From Blastobasis lacticolella (Eukaryota; Arthropoda; Insecta; Lepidoptera; Blastobasidae): a DNA stretch of 64,000 bases. This document shows, in pieces, positions 11,236 through 21,725 of this stretch (position 1 is the first letter of the stretch; every line of letters starts with the position of its first letter). The notes under the pieces were generated by a model that saw nothing but the letters and a program-made list of their open reading frames with translations, was not told the DNA's origin and searched no databases. The translations under genes and the position numbers were made by a program. The stretch covers positions 16,744,122-16,808,121 of the forward strand of contig LR990044.1 in the NCBI GenBank assembly GCA_905147135.1. Reading direction: 5' to 3'.

Positions 11236-11300
11236 GTAATTTATTTATTTATTTAAAACTTCATGCACATTACAGTACAATGGCGGACTTAAAGCTACGT
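11236..11300 (-). repeat. LINE 3'-terminal fragment, minus strand
   Basis: TTTATTTATTTATTTAAAAC, a CATGCACATTACAGTACA-like stretch and ATGGCGGACTTAA resemble the reversed 3' ends of lepidopteran non-LTR elements (on the minus strand TTAAGTCCGCCAT leading to a TAAATAAA-rich tail). Only about 60 bp can be argued for. Confidence 0.4.
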
Positions 11301-12480
11301 AGCTTTATCTTCCATGTAAATCCGTCTACTCTCGTTATATAGTACGGTAAAATACCGTGTCTGATCAGTAAAGGTATTGTTGGATATGGTAGTAGAATGT
11401 ATGTAAATCTTTTCAGTTTGTTTTTGTGAGAATGCGTGCAGTGCGGAGCGAAGCGTTTGACACCGCTCGTCGCTGCTTTTTATTGACGATGTCGTCATTA
11501 AAAAAAACCCTTTTTGTGTGCTTAGATGTGAAGGTGCTCGGTCTTGCTCATATTTATTTGGCTTCCATAATAACTATACAATGGATCCCGCATGCTTTAA
11601 AGTTTTGGGGAAATGGCATAATTACTACAGAAAATATAAATAACTGCATTAATGGGTTCTTCGATTTTTTTTTTATTTGATTATTATTTGAGTATTTTGT
11701 TATGTGGTTGGGACCCCTATAAGCATCTGCTAGAGCGAAAGCGGTATTTCTTTATATACCTACTGAATTGCTGAAAACCACATGATAAAATACGTGTAGT
11801 AGATTTTTGGTTTATCCCTTTAAATCACACGAACTGATACGTTTTTGTTATGTGGGATAGGGACAGATATACACTCGTGAGCTAGCAAATCGATTCACCC
11901 CAAATTTTTCTATATACCTACATTCATACATTTTACAAATCAGTCAATAACTTCTAGGTTATCGATTATAATTCGGTTTTCGCGGTTTGATAGCCAACAA
12001 GACAATGTTTATTAATTTAATTAATTTCTTCAACACGATTGCTTTACGCCAGAGAATATGTTTTCATGGAATTTGCAGCTATTTTGAAAAAAAAGCGACG
12101 TTATCTTTTGAGATTGTGAAACAGTGAACTTGGTTGGCATTTACTTTTTACTAAAACTGGACATCATGGCAAGTGAAGTCGATTCCTTATCACCTTGAGT
12201 CACTATCTCCTTGTTTCTATGTACCAAACCAGATAAAACCGGATTACGCCCAGTGCAAACTCTCACAATGCACCCTCACCACTTTCCTACTTTTATACAA
12301 AGCACAAAACAAACACTTTTGTTTAGCAGTTAAGTTTAATAATAAATATAATCGCTTTTTCGGTGGCTCTTATGATAGGTTGTCTACTGTGAGCCTAAGG
12401 ACGGAATGAAGGTTTTTAATTACCCTCCTCTGTTAAAATAATAAAATATCCAATAAATGGTGTTATTCTCCTAGACATTC
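11301..12480. other. Non-coding stretch, nothing recognised
   Basis: Open frames up to 84 codons occur here, none with a recognisable domain or consistent composition. No repeat family seen elsewhere in the window was identified. Confidence 0.4.
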
Positions 12481-12483
12481 AAG

Positions 12484-12667
12484 CAAGTGAATGTGTAACC
12501 ATGATCCAATATGGTCGGGTTCCCATAGTAGCAGGGTCACGGAGGTCAGATGGCAGTCGCTCCACTGTAATTATCTGATCTGCCAATTTCTCGATCATAA
12601 TCAAGGCGCGCGCTCGTGCGCGAGAACACTATCGGGACATTACGCCAAGATGATTATTATATTATCT
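12484..12667 (+). repeat. SINE-A body fragment, head missing
   Basis: It starts in the body at GTGAATGTGTAACCATGATCC and continues through GGAGGTCAGATGGCAGTCGC and CGAGAACACTATCGGGACAT to CCAAGATGATTATTATATTA. The whole 3' end and tail are preserved and the tRNA head is absent. Confidence 0.75.
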
Positions 12668-12686
12668 ATATTGACGCCAATAAATT

Positions 12687-12803
12687 GAGGGAAAACATCA
12701 GGAGGAAACCAGCTGATTCACTGCCAAATCCTGAACCATGGTCAAGGCGGACCCCGGGCTCTTGCGCGCAAGATCACAACCGGGAGTGATGCCATGATGA
12801 TTC
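12687..12803 (+). repeat. SINE-A body fragment with internal deletion
   Basis: It opens with GAGGGAAAACATCAGGAGGA, jumps to CTGCCAAATCCTGAACCATG, and ends ACAACCGGGAGTGATGCC ATGATGATTC. About 100 nt of body is deleted. It lies 20 bp after the previous SINE-A fragment in the same orientation. Confidence 0.7.
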
Positions 12804-12984
12804 ATATTTATTATAGGTTCATGCAGGTAGTAAAGAATTATACAAGTAAATATACAAGTAAGATATGTACAATAAGATATAAGTAAATATACAATAAGAT
12901 ACAAGAAAGATACAAGTAAATCATTCACTTAGTTTAGGTGTCCAAACTATCAATAACTAGAATTAAGTACCTATTATTATTTGT

Positions 12985-13115
12985 GCAAGAGTTGCAAATA
13001 TGTAGCCTTTATTTTATTTGTACAAATTTACTATAAGTAGGTATGTTGTAATTTTTAACTAACTTGTAATTTCTGATTAATTTTATTTGAATAAATAAAT
13101 TTATTATTATTATTA
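12985..13115 (+). repeat. Probable LINE 3'-UTR end with (ATT)n tail
   Basis: An AT-rich stretch ends TGAATAAATAAATTTATTATTATTATTAATTATTAATT. An AATAAA signal immediately before a trinucleotide run is the usual form of a retroposon 3' end. No coding part remains, so the family is not known. Confidence 0.35.
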
Positions 13116-13605
13116 ATTATTAATTATTTTCAAGACGCAAAGGAGCCAGCGGTGCACCTGATGCTAAGTAATTAATGCTTGTGGAGTATCCATTGGTCCA
13201 TGGGGTGTAGCTTCTGTGTGGGATGAAGATGTACTGCTGAGTTATGAAAAAGTGTAGCTTCTACTCTTGAAGAGCCAAATGTCGTATTTCTTTGGAAATA
13301 CTGCTTCATGGAACTTTGTGGTCTCTCAAAACTGTTATAAATGGGTAGCAAGTGAATGTGATTTCAATTGTTTTATTGACACTAATGAGTATGATGACAT
13401 ACTGATTAGATAGACATACAATTTTAGAGATACATATAAACGCTTTATTTATATTAAAGTACAAAACGTTTAAATGAAAAAAAGAAACACATAAAAGTCG
13501 TTGTAATTTACTATGATTTTGTTTTATTGAAATAGTAATTTTACAAATTAACGTGATACGCGATTTCAGGTTTGCTGCGTGTGGCTCGATTGAAGCGGAC
13601 ATATA
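13116..13605. other. Non-coding stretch
   Basis: The part 13130-13290 has moderately GC-rich, repeat-like text (GGAGCCAGCGGTGCACCTGA), but no second copy was seen in the window. No gene. Confidence 0.35.
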
Positions 13606-14120
13606 CAGGGTGTTTCATAATACATGTATAAAGCCGAAAGGGTGTTAAAGTATAGCTTGCAAAGAGTACACTGGCGACTTCATATTATCCAGACATTGAA
13701 TTTTAATTTTTATAAAAAATCTTCGTTTTTAAAGAAAAATAACCGATATCGACTACGTTGATGCGCAGCTCTATTTCAAGTTGATGATCCTAGAAGGAGA
13801 AGTTTAACCTTTTAAATTAAAATTACAGTATTTTTTGTACAGAACCCTCAAACCAAAAAATACAAAACGGCTAATTTAGATCTCCTTAATATCCCATTGC
13901 GCCTAGTACTATGAACTTGAGTGACCTTTTACAACTGATTTCTAGAAATGCGGTCTTTCGTTTTCAAAATGTCGATTATCGACATTGAAAAGGTAAAAGT
14001 TCGATAGTCATTTTCTCGCTTACTATTCCACGCACGAAAAAAATAATTGTACCTATCGTTTTAATACGTTTAGCACTCCATCCAGTTCACGGCTTTATAC
14101 ATGTATTATGAAACACCCTG
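13606..14120. mobile_element. 515-bp MITE with perfect 31-bp TIRs and TA duplication
   Basis: The left TIR (13606-13636, starting CAGGGTGTTTCATAATACAT) and the right TIR (14090-14120) are exact reverse complements over 31 nt. Flanking TA occurs at 13604-13605 and 14121-14122. CAGGGTGT ends with TA target duplication fit the Tc1/mariner/IS630 group. The interior has no transposase frame, so the element is non-autonomous. The perfect TIRs suggest a relatively recent insertion. Confidence 0.9.
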
Positions 14121-14142
14121 TATATTTAATGCAATTTAATCT

Positions 14143-14220
14143 TCAATGCACTAACCCCTTACACTCAAGGGTGTCGTACAAGGCGACTAACGTTTTCGAG
14201 GCAAATGATCTAGAGTCTCT
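14143..14220 (+). repeat. Family D retroposon fragment
   Basis: It matches the 5' half of family D: CCCCTTACACTCAAGGGTGT, CGTACAAGGCGACTAACGTT, TTCGAGGCAAATGATCTAGA. It is truncated at the 3' side after AGAGTCTC. Confidence 0.7.
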
Positions 14221-14800
14221 CAATTTAATCGAGGTGGCTTATAGCTTTGTTTCATTAAAATCGGTTCAGTAGTTTAAAATATTTGAGTACCTACTTACAC
14301 GTAAACTTGTTCGGGGTCTACCGACGTTTTTCTGTCGCTCCTGAACTAAATTACATCAAACATCCGTCGTACCATATCGACAATACCGCGAAAAGCTCTT
14401 ATGTGGATACCTCTTACAAATCATACCCCTAAGTACCTTCAACAAAAATGTACTGTTATTAAAATTCCGGGACGCTGTCTTCACACTATTCAGCTTTACA
14501 GGGAGGCGTAATGTGACGATATCGGCAAAGTGTCAAATCTGGTTCCGGACATTTTCGTTCCACTTTGAAAAAGAAAATTTTACTCCACAACGCCTTACCA
14601 CCACTGTAAGATGACCTCTTAGGTACAATGTAAAGAACTACCTCAACTTCTAACATTGTGCTCTGAATCTTCGTAAGGGAGGGTCTAACAAGATTGGTTT
14701 AATATAATGGGTATTAAGTTCTGTATCCTCGTAGTTTTTCATGGTGAAAGGTCTGTACCATCAAAATCAACTTGTAACAGCTGTTTTATAAAATGTATAT
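14221..14800. other. Non-coding stretch with a diffuse insect-wide repeat motif
   Basis: At 14225-14290 the text AATTTAATCGAGGTGGCTTA then ATTAAAATCGGTTCAGTAGT matches 35450-35510 and, in reverse, 46235-46320. This is a common lepidopteran dispersed motif. The rest is unrecognised. Confidence 0.4.
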
Positions 14801-14802
14801 TT

Positions 14803-15035
14803 AGTAGGAGTAGGCTGTCTGTTAAGTCTGAGGAGTCGGCCTGGTTGAGTACCACCGCCTTATTTATTTCGGCCGTCAAGCAGCAATGCTGCATTATTGT
14901 GTTGTGTGCCGGTTTGAAGGTATATGTAGCTACCGTAATTACAGATATGAGGGATTTGATCCTAGTCCTCACACTGACAACGCACATGAGCATTTTTGTT
15001 GCCTGCAACCTAAATGCATGAAGGAGTTAAGGTGG
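14803..15035 (+). repeat. Bm1-like SINE
   Basis: It runs from GTCTGTTAAGTCTGAGGAGT through GGCCTGGTTGAGTACCACCG, CGGCCGTCAAGCAGCAATGC and CTACCGTAATTACAGATATG to CAACCTAAATGCATGA. It is continuous where the copy at 8757 is interrupted, so it serves as the local reference. The open frames of about 90-100 codons on both strands here are by-products of the SINE. Confidence 0.75.
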
Positions 15036-15190
15036 CCATAGGAACCACTAAACACAACCATATAAGCCCATTGTATTTGGGCTCTTTCGAACGGTCATGA
15101 TGAGTACTATACGCCTATGAAATCAAAAGCTGCGCGATAAAAGCATGTTGTGAAAAAATGATTTTCATTTGATACATTTTTATAATAGGT
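15036..15190 (+). repeat. Family L dispersed repeat fragment
   Basis: It shares with 31920-32045 a 'GTATTTGGGCTC..T' stretch and, further on, GATAAAAGCATGTTGTGAAAA versus GGTAAAAGCTTGCTATGAAAA. Divergence is high. Type unknown. Confidence 0.4.
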
Positions 15191-16650
15191 AATACCTATT
15201 ATATATCCAGGGATTTGACCTCCATCTCACCTGCTACTAAGTAACGATGCGGCCTATATCAAAACGACGGTATCAAATTATAGGTAGTACATTTAGTTTT
15301 TGTTTATTATAAGAAAAAAATGGTATATAGGGGTAAAGTAGGCGTAGGGCAGGCGTATGGTAGGGACAGGACGCCACACAAACGAAGTCACGCCAGCCCC
15401 ACTAGTCAAGTTCAAAAAAAATTCAATCTCTTAATAAACGAATCATCAACCAGTCTTCTCTAAACATCCACTAAACAGTTTTGAATACGAACACTACAAA
15501 TAATAAACAGTAGCAAGACAACATCGCAGTGACTTTACTAAGCCATTAAACGTAATACGCGTCGCGTTCTGAAGGCAATTCACTTCATTTCCACGCGAGA
15601 CGCCAGCGAAATAAGCATTACCGTTAACCTTTCCATCTACGAGATGAATACTGTAAAAACGACCACTTGAAATGAAGTCTCGCAGGACCATATTTTATAA
15701 GGTCCTTAGAGAGGACCGGGGAAAAGAGGTAAGACTTTTTTCTCCACAACAATATTATTCTCAGTATATAAGAACAGTGGCGAGGCACCTTCTCATTATT
15801 TCGAAACGGAGGAAGGTGGCTTAAAGCCTATTCACTAGCGAATGAAAGGAGCCTCAATAACGACATTTTTAAATAGGACTCTCCATAAAGGTTTGCCATT
15901 GCGGATGTTTATTTTAGGTCTCCCATTGAAATGAGTACACAAAACGAAGTTATAAAGTTTGGTAACAGGTTCGAGTTAAATGGAAGCTTTTTCGTGGCGC
16001 AGAAATATTTCAAAAGCTTGTTTCGAGTAAAAGTTGGAGTTTGAGCTAATTTTATGGTTTCATTAATTTTTGTAAAGCCAATGTCGAAATCTTTAGCAGG
16101 TGCTTGTTGCTCAAGTCCAACAGCCCACCTACTGAGGTTTCGCAAACCAGGTTTAGCAATTGACCTTTGCAAGTAATGTAAACTTTTTTTAATTAAGAAA
16201 CAAACTTATTGTTACTTTTCAAAGGATACTTTGAACCTTCGTGTTATTTTAACCCTTCACTTGTTTGGATTCGTTTCGGTTACATTTCACAAGGGAACAT
16301 TGGCAACCCGGATATTCCAAAATATCTGAAACATAATGGATATGTAGAGTAACTTATTTTGAGCTTCATACCCTTTTTGTTCGTGTCCTAATTCGCACAG
16401 GATCGAAAAAAAATTTAAATATGGAAACTATTGAGTTTTCCATTTACAAAGGTGTTAAAAACGCATTTTCAGTGAATTTACAGTAATAATAACCTTTATT
16501 TTATATCAGAATACAACCAAAGATAACAATATTACATTATGATCTAAATATTATATTAGTTTTATACAATACTGGTAGTGTTTAGTGGAGTCCAAACAGG
16601 GATGTTTCCCAAACAAGGATATCCTGTGCTATGGAAATTGTCGGGTTAAA
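15191..16650. other. Mostly unrecognised stretch with two weak minus-strand open frames
   Basis: A 65-codon ATG frame on the minus strand (15494-15691) and an 87-codon frame (15909-16172, without an ATG at its listed start) have ordinary amino-acid composition but no domain I recognise. They lie 200 bp apart in different frames, and no repeat family covers them. They could be decayed exons or chance. Text near 15300-15360 is G/A-rich and reminiscent of the 44.7 kb minisatellite. Confidence 0.3.
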
Positions 16651-16654
16651 ATTT

Positions 16655-16716
16655 TGTTGCCGTCACAATCTTCGTCGTTAGCTTGCCTGTTTGCCTATCG
16701 TATGACATAAAAAAAA
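16655..16716 (+). repeat. Family I SINE tail
   Basis: TTAGCTTGCCTGTTTGCCTA, TCGTATGACAT and a poly(A) run match the 3' end of family I (compare 20570-20640). Nothing upstream is preserved. Confidence 0.55.
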
Positions 16717-17020
16717 ATCTCAAGAATATGGCTGAGATGCAATACTATTGGGTTATAACACATACGTTAGTTAGTTCCTGGGTTTAAGGTAGTTTAAGCT
16801 CTATCTTTTTTTCTGCAAATTATTGTATATACCTAATTGTTGTTTTAAAAAAAATTATTCCTATACATATATTACTTATCTTATTTTTATTTCTGTGGTT
16901 GGGGGAAGGCGTTTTTTATATTGTGTATAACAACCTAATATTAGATGATACCATTATCAGTCCATACTCAGGTATGCTCTTTTACTGGCTCTGATTCATG
17001 CACCATGAGGTATTTTATGT
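16717..17020. other. AT-rich filler between SINEs
   Basis: No gene or recognisable repeat. Confidence 0.4.
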
Positions 17021-17432
17021 AAATAAATAAAAATGCTTGGACAATTCACACAGCGCCATCTAGCTCCAAAGTAAGCGAAACATGTGTTATGGGTGACAGA
17101 GAACTGATAAACTACTTATTTATTTAAATACACCCGGACCGCGGATACGCGTTCCGGCTCTGCCTGGCATTGTCGAGCACGGTTCGGTCGTGGTTGGCGT
17201 GGGATGGGTTTACCTACGGCCATAGGGCGGTCAGCGTGTCACTGTGTGTTTCCTTCCTACTTTCCTACTTTACCCCCTCCTTTTTGACGATTGAAAGAGA
17301 TATTTAATGTCCTAATCATAATGTAATTTTGAATTTTGTATTTTGAATTTTGACCCGCTAAAATTCAACATTTCGAACCCGGAGTCGAATCCGGGACCTC
17401 TGGGTGTTAACCAACTGTACCACTCAGGTCGT
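17021..17432 (-). repeat. SINE-B interrupted by a family C element
   Basis: The left part (17021-17140) has the SINE-B tail: AATGCTTGGACAATTCACAC, CAGCGCCATCTAGCTCCAAA and the GATAAACTACTTAT block. The right part (17352-17432) has the reversed tRNA-like head with box B (GTCGAATCCGGGACC) and ACTGTACCACTCAGGTCGT. A family C copy sits between ACCCGGACC and GACCCG, which resembles a short duplication of the target. The nesting shows that family C was active after this SINE-B inserted. Confidence 0.8.
17141..17351 (+). repeat. Family C repeat, copy 2, nested in SINE-B
   Basis: It runs from CCGGCTCTGCCTGGCATTGT and GGGATGGGTTTACC through GTGTTTCCTTCCTACTTTCC, TTTTGACGATTGAAAGAGAT and TTTGAATTTTG. 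Its 5' and 3' edges are fixed by the interrupted SINE-B. This gives the clearest length for the truncated family C unit (about 211 bp). Confidence 0.7.
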
Positions 17433-18215
17433 ATATTACACCTTATCCATACCCAGCTTTTCCATTTTTACATAGACGGCATTAGAAGTATTTTAACCAC
17501 TATTTAAACCATTTATAAAAATGCAGCACTGATGCGCTTGTTCTCAAAAGATAAGGCATATTAAAAATTCATAGTCTGAAAAGACAAACTATAAAAGGCC
17601 TAGTTCCACAAACTATCGGCTAAGCTAAGCTTAACTACTGGAAGTGCCGTCCAAGTCTAATCGGTGAGTACTTATGGTCTCAGTGGTTAGGACTTAGCTA
17701 TTTCCTTCCGTTTAATCTAAGACTGGCTGTAACTTACACAAACGACTTACTGTTGTGGTCATTTAGTTGATCTTATTTTGTTTAGAAAATCAAGAGACGG
17801 TGCTATTGATCCAAATATATTAACGTTGACTTCCGCTACGAGGTAGGTAACGGTAGGTATGTTATTTGGGCGAAAACTTTGTGTCTACATGTAGTAACTT
17901 CTAACTTCTTACGTTACTTGCGACCTACTCTCGCACGGGTTTTTTTGTTTGGACAACTTTATTTTTTCGCGTGGTGTCCTACTCCTAGGAATCCTATCCT
18001 ACCCTAGCCCTACTCTACTCCTATTTACGACATTGATCATTGATCGGACACCATGCTCACAAGTGGTATATTATTTTGTCTGTGCCTTGGGTCGGCGGAG
18101 GGATTTCGCCTCCCTTTGTATATTCTACCGCTTGTACAACGTTGTTTGTTCTAAGGAACTGTTTGACATGAAGCCTACAGCTACATTCTATCATCACACC
18201 GCTCACCATTAACAG
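17433..18215. other. Non-coding stretch, unrecognised
   Basis: An 87-codon frame at 17949-18212 has no recognisable domain. No repeat family was detected. Confidence 0.4.
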
Positions 18216-18218
18216 GGA

Positions 18219-18551
18219 GTTAATACCCCGGCTGTGCTTTCGCAGGTGAGGGTCAGGGGTCCGCCTTGACCATGATCCAGGATTTGGCAGATAACGTAAT
18301 TACAGTGGAGCGACTGCCATCTGACCTCCGTGTCTTAGACAACAGGGACCTGACCAGATTGGACCATGGTTACACATTCAGTCGCCTGAATGTGCTGGTT
18401 TCATCACGATATTTTCCCTCACCGCAAGAGCATCGGGTAGTGTTCAACTAATGTACTCACAAAAGAGTCATTGGTATATGGCGACACTGGGTTCGAACCC
18501 GGAACCTCGAGATACGAGTCGGACTCCTTAACCATTAGGCCACCGACGCTT
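18219..18551 (-). repeat. SINE-A, near full-length
   Basis: The reversed tRNA head at right (GGGTTCGAACCCGGAACC, AACCATTAGGCCACCGACGC) has a perfect box B. The body includes GCCTTGACCATGATCCAGGA and GACTGCCATCTGACCTCCGT, with a 9-nt replacement (CTTAGACAA) where other copies have CCCTGCTACC. The 3' end at left (TAATACCCCGGCTGTGC) lacks the CATCTTGGCG terminus. Confidence 0.8.
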
Positions 18552-18739
18552 GACGGTTTTCCTTTAATTTAATTTGCCGTCTTTGATCCTTATGATTGAA
18601 CTTATCGATTGATGCCATAAAAGTATAAGGTGGTATTTTATGTATTTCAGTCAGTTCGATTCCCGGGTGTGGCAAGCGTATTTTAAATAATCATTGAGAG
18701 CAATTTCCTACTTTTTAAATATAAAGGAATGTTTCCTTT

Positions 18740-18838
18740 GAGTAAATTTTCCTATCGTCAGTATTTAGAGTGGAGAGTACTCTAAATAATGAAGATAGGA
18801 AAATTTACTCCAGGTGGCGTTCCAAATTTCCACCCTGT
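18740..18838. repeat. Fold-back element: 31-bp arms, 9-nt loop, plus solo terminal repeat
   Basis: The arms 18740-18770 and 18780-18810 are complementary with only two mismatches over 31 nt. The loop is TGGAGAGTA. Beyond the right arm comes CAGGTGGCGTTCC, then TTTCCACCCTGTA, whose reverse (TACAGGGTGGAAA) is a common terminal motif of insect MITEs. The left terminal counterpart is missing. It is probably a truncated MITE. The transcript would also form a microRNA-precursor-like hairpin. Confidence 0.6.
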
Positions 18839-18840
18839 AT

Positions 18841-19625
18841 ATTATTAGTATAGATTATGTATTATTAGACGGAAATAAACTCAGAAGTATGGTGTGAACA
18901 AAGTATCACACCACCATATATACAGAACTGTTAGTTAACTCTTTGATCAACTGGATAATAAGAAGCCAGACAAACCGTTACACGTGCTTTTATAGTTATA
19001 AAAATTTATAGTAGCCATTTGGAGCACCTCCGAATAGATAAATCCATTTATTTTCTACAGAATGGAATGTGCTTTATAAATGGCAACACCAGTTACAAAT
19101 GTCAAGTTTGACAGTTTATTGTTTATTTATTAACAATCGAGTAGATTCAAGATTCAAAATACAGCAGTGAAACAATTGCAAGTATCGAATCAGCTATTAC
19201 AGTTCATTGTAAATTGTCAGTGAAGTTAAGGTTTGTCTTATTTTTATTACACTAACAGTAAGTAAGTACAGGCAGTAAGAATAAATAAGATTGCTGTATC
19301 CATACTATAAGTGACTGTCTGTTTGAGACAGCTAATCCTCCTAAACTGATTTTGATGCGGCTTTTATTAGAAAACTGATGACAAAGACAGGCACACAAAT
19401 ACACACAGCCTACTCATAACGCCCTCTTTATGTTTCGAGGGTTAAAAACACTCCCAATAATAAGTATGTAAGCTATAGCGAGGTATATTTACAGAATATC
19501 CAACCCTTTGCCGTTTATTATTAAACGACGGAAGGATTCTTTAGGAAATGAAGGCACGTTTAGCCAATGCGAAAGGAGAAAATGGGACGGCCACAAAACA
19601 TGGGTCCTATTTATTAGCCACGTTC
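18841..19625. other. Unrecognised stretch before the tandem array
   Basis: A 19320-19400 segment (AAACTGATTTTGATGCGGCT) belongs to a diffuse insect dispersed repeat. The interval 19497-19630 is open on both strands for about 60 codons with no recognised domain. Confidence 0.35.
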
Positions 19626-19630
19626 TCAAG

Positions 19631-20276
19631 ATTTGTGCGTTGACCAAATTCTTACAGCGTAATGGGTTCGACATGGTTGTGGGTAATTGAAGAATTTTTG
19701 GAGATTGGAGAAAAGGTGATTGTTTTACATTTACCTACGAGTTGGGCTTGCTACGGTTGATTTTTAACCATTTCAACTCGTAAAGTTTAAAAAATCATAT
19801 ACAGCATGTAAGCAAGTAATTTGTTTTACCTACTGTTAGTATATTTGTGCGTAAACCAAATTCTTATAGCATCGACATGGTTGTGGGTAATTTCCAAATT
19901 TTTGGAGATTGGAAAAAAGGTGTTTGTTCTATTTTTACGGGTTGGGCTTGGGACAATGACATTCGTAAATAGAATAGAAACGCCAATTATCGGAGTAGGT
20001 GGTTGATTTTTAACCATTTCAACTCGTAAACTTTAAAAAATCAAGTAATTTGTTTTACTTACTGTTAGTATCTTTGTGCGTTGACCAAATTCTTATAGCG
20101 TAATGGGTTCGACATGGTTGTGGGTAATTTTCCGAATTTTCGGAGACTGGAAAAAAGGTGTTGGTATTTTTACGGGTTGGGCTTAGAACAATGATAATCG
20201 TAAACAGAATAAAAACGCTAATTCTTGTGGTGGATGGTTCATTTTTAACTATTTTAACTCGTAAAGGTATAAAAAT
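19631..20276. repeat. Three-copy tandem array, period about 210-230 bp
   Basis: Units start at about 19631, 19843 and 20072 with (A/C)TTTGTGCGT(T/A)(G/A)ACCAAATTCTT. Each continues CGACATGGTTGTGGGTAATT, TTGGAGATTGG, ACGGGTTGGGCTT, TTTTTAACCATTTCAACTCG and TAAA. Unit 1 lacks about 45 bp present in units 2 and 3 (the part with CGTAAATAGAATAGAAACGC). This is a minisatellite-scale array of only three units, not a large satellite. Open frames inside it are by-products. Confidence 0.85.
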
Positions 20277-20307
20277 AATATTTTTTATTATTATTATTAT
20301 TTTGAGA

Positions 20308-20640
20308 GGTAGGGCATAGTGGGGTATCCCGTTCCAATAGGAGCCGCCCGACTGGGGAAGTACCTCCACCTTACAGAATACCGCAGCTAAACAATACTCT
20401 TTTAAATAGTATTGTGTTTCTGCCGGTGAGTAAGCTTTCCAGTGCTCCATGGGGTGGGGATTTGGGGAACCGTGGCTTTGGTAGTGGAGGGGCATTTGCC
20501 TTTTTACTGCCAAAGCAACGTGTTATAGTGGTGGGCAACGCATTAGCGATACTCTTAGTTTACCCAATGTCTATAGGCAGTGGTGACCACTTTCCATTAG
20601 GTGGCCCGCTTGCTTGTATGCCTACCGTATAACATAAAAA
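20308..20640 (+). repeat. Family I SINE, near full-length
   Basis: It runs from GAGGTAGGGCATAGTGGGGT through CCCGACTGGGGAAGTACC, CTTTACTGCCAAAGC-like text and GGTGGGCAACGCATTAGCG, ending CAGTGGTGACCACTTTCCAT, TAGGTGGCCCGCTTGCTTGT, CCGTATAACAT and poly(A). Shorter copies are at 16655, 21535, 29875, 36232, 39699 and 45243. The GACTGGGGAAGTACC(A)CC stretch resembles the Bm1 box A region, so family I may be a Bm1 relative. Confidence 0.7.
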
Positions 20641-20693
20641 AATAAATAAAAATAATATACCTACTGATATTTTACCTACTGTTAGCATCGCTA

Positions 20694-20942
20694 CATAATT
20701 ACAGCGGAGCGACTGCTATCTGACCTACGTGACGTTGTGGAACCAGACCAGATTGCGTCATGGTTCCACATTCAGACGCCTGAATGTGCAGGCTTTGTCA
20801 CGATGTTTTTCGTCACCATAAGAGCATCGGTTACCATTCAGCTAATCTATATAACTCAGAAAAGAGTCATTGGTTCATGACCGCAGTGGGATTTGAGCCC
20901 ACTTACGTACCGGATACCTTAACCACTCGGCCACCGGCGCTC
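20694..20942 (-). repeat. SINE-A lacking its 3' terminus
   Basis: The tRNA head at right (GGGATTTGAGCCCACTTACG, AACCACTCGGCCACCGGCGC) has a damaged box B. The body runs to TACATAATTACAGCGGAGCG at the left and then stops, so the last 100 nt of the SINE are missing. Confidence 0.75.
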
Positions 20943-20944
20943 GG

Positions 20945-21530
20945 TTAGTATCACTCTTTTACTGTTACATATTTTACATTTGGATTACAAATTGTTGCTT
21001 TCAAAGATCTGAAATCAGAATTATTATGAATAATTCAATTGTGTATGCAGTTGTGAGAACTTAAATGAGAACAACCAACTATGCGTGCAAACCAACTAGC
21101 GATAATACTTAAAATAATTGATCATCGGAATTGTACCTATAAACATTGAAATAATCTACATTTACAATTATCGTCAATCACAGTTATTGTAGTTTCAAAT
21201 AAAATAAAATTCAATTACACTATTTTAACGAAGCTTGTAGTGATTAACTTTCTTTCTCATATCACCATCGATTACGATGTGTGATGAATGCCTTATTAAT
21301 ATAAATTTAGAATGTAGCTTTCATTCTAAATTTCTATAAATATTAAGTATCCGTGTCCACCTATATGAAAATGGGGCACCGACTGCTTTAAAATTTAAAA
21401 TAAATTAACATTTGCACTATTTGCACCCATTTACTTCCAACGTTCTTTTTTTCTTTTAACTTTTCAGTTTTCTAGTAGCAGTCGGGGTTTTTAGTTATTG
21501 GAATACTTTTTTATATTTTCTTCAACATAT
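20945..21530. other. AT-rich stretch with a perfect 12-bp hairpin
   Basis: AAATTTAGAATG (21303-21314) and CATTCTAAATTT (21322-21333) are separated by 7 nt. No gene or repeat family. Confidence 0.45.
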
Positions 21531-21534
21531 ATTT

Positions 21535-21725
21535 TTATGTCATATGGTAAGCATACAGGCAAGTGGGCCATCTAATGGAAAATTGTTACCGCCATTGTTT
21601 TGTCCACCTCCATAACACGTTGTTCTGACAGAAAAAAGACGCCCCGCCACTGCCAAAGCCACGGTTTCCCAAACCCCATGTAGCCCATGTAACCTTACTC
21701 ACTGGCTGGAACACAATGCCATTTA
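21535..21725 (-). repeat. Family I SINE, minus strand
   Basis: The reversed tail at left (ATGTCATATGGTAAGCATAC, AGGCAAGTGGGCCATCTAAT) is followed by CCACTGCCAAAGCCACGGTT and CCCAAACCCCATG, which match the reverse of 20450-20520. The 5' end lies near the CTCACTGGCTGGAACACAAT stretch. Confidence 0.6.

Noticed and set aside
19631..20276. CRISPR-like array
   Set aside because: Units are about 220 bp, contiguous and diverged, with no short repeat/spacer layout. The genome is eukaryotic.
20055..20513. 152-codon open frame on the minus strand, one of the longest in the window
   Set aside because: It runs from the family I SINE into the three-unit tandem array. No domain, and the frame is explained by repeats.
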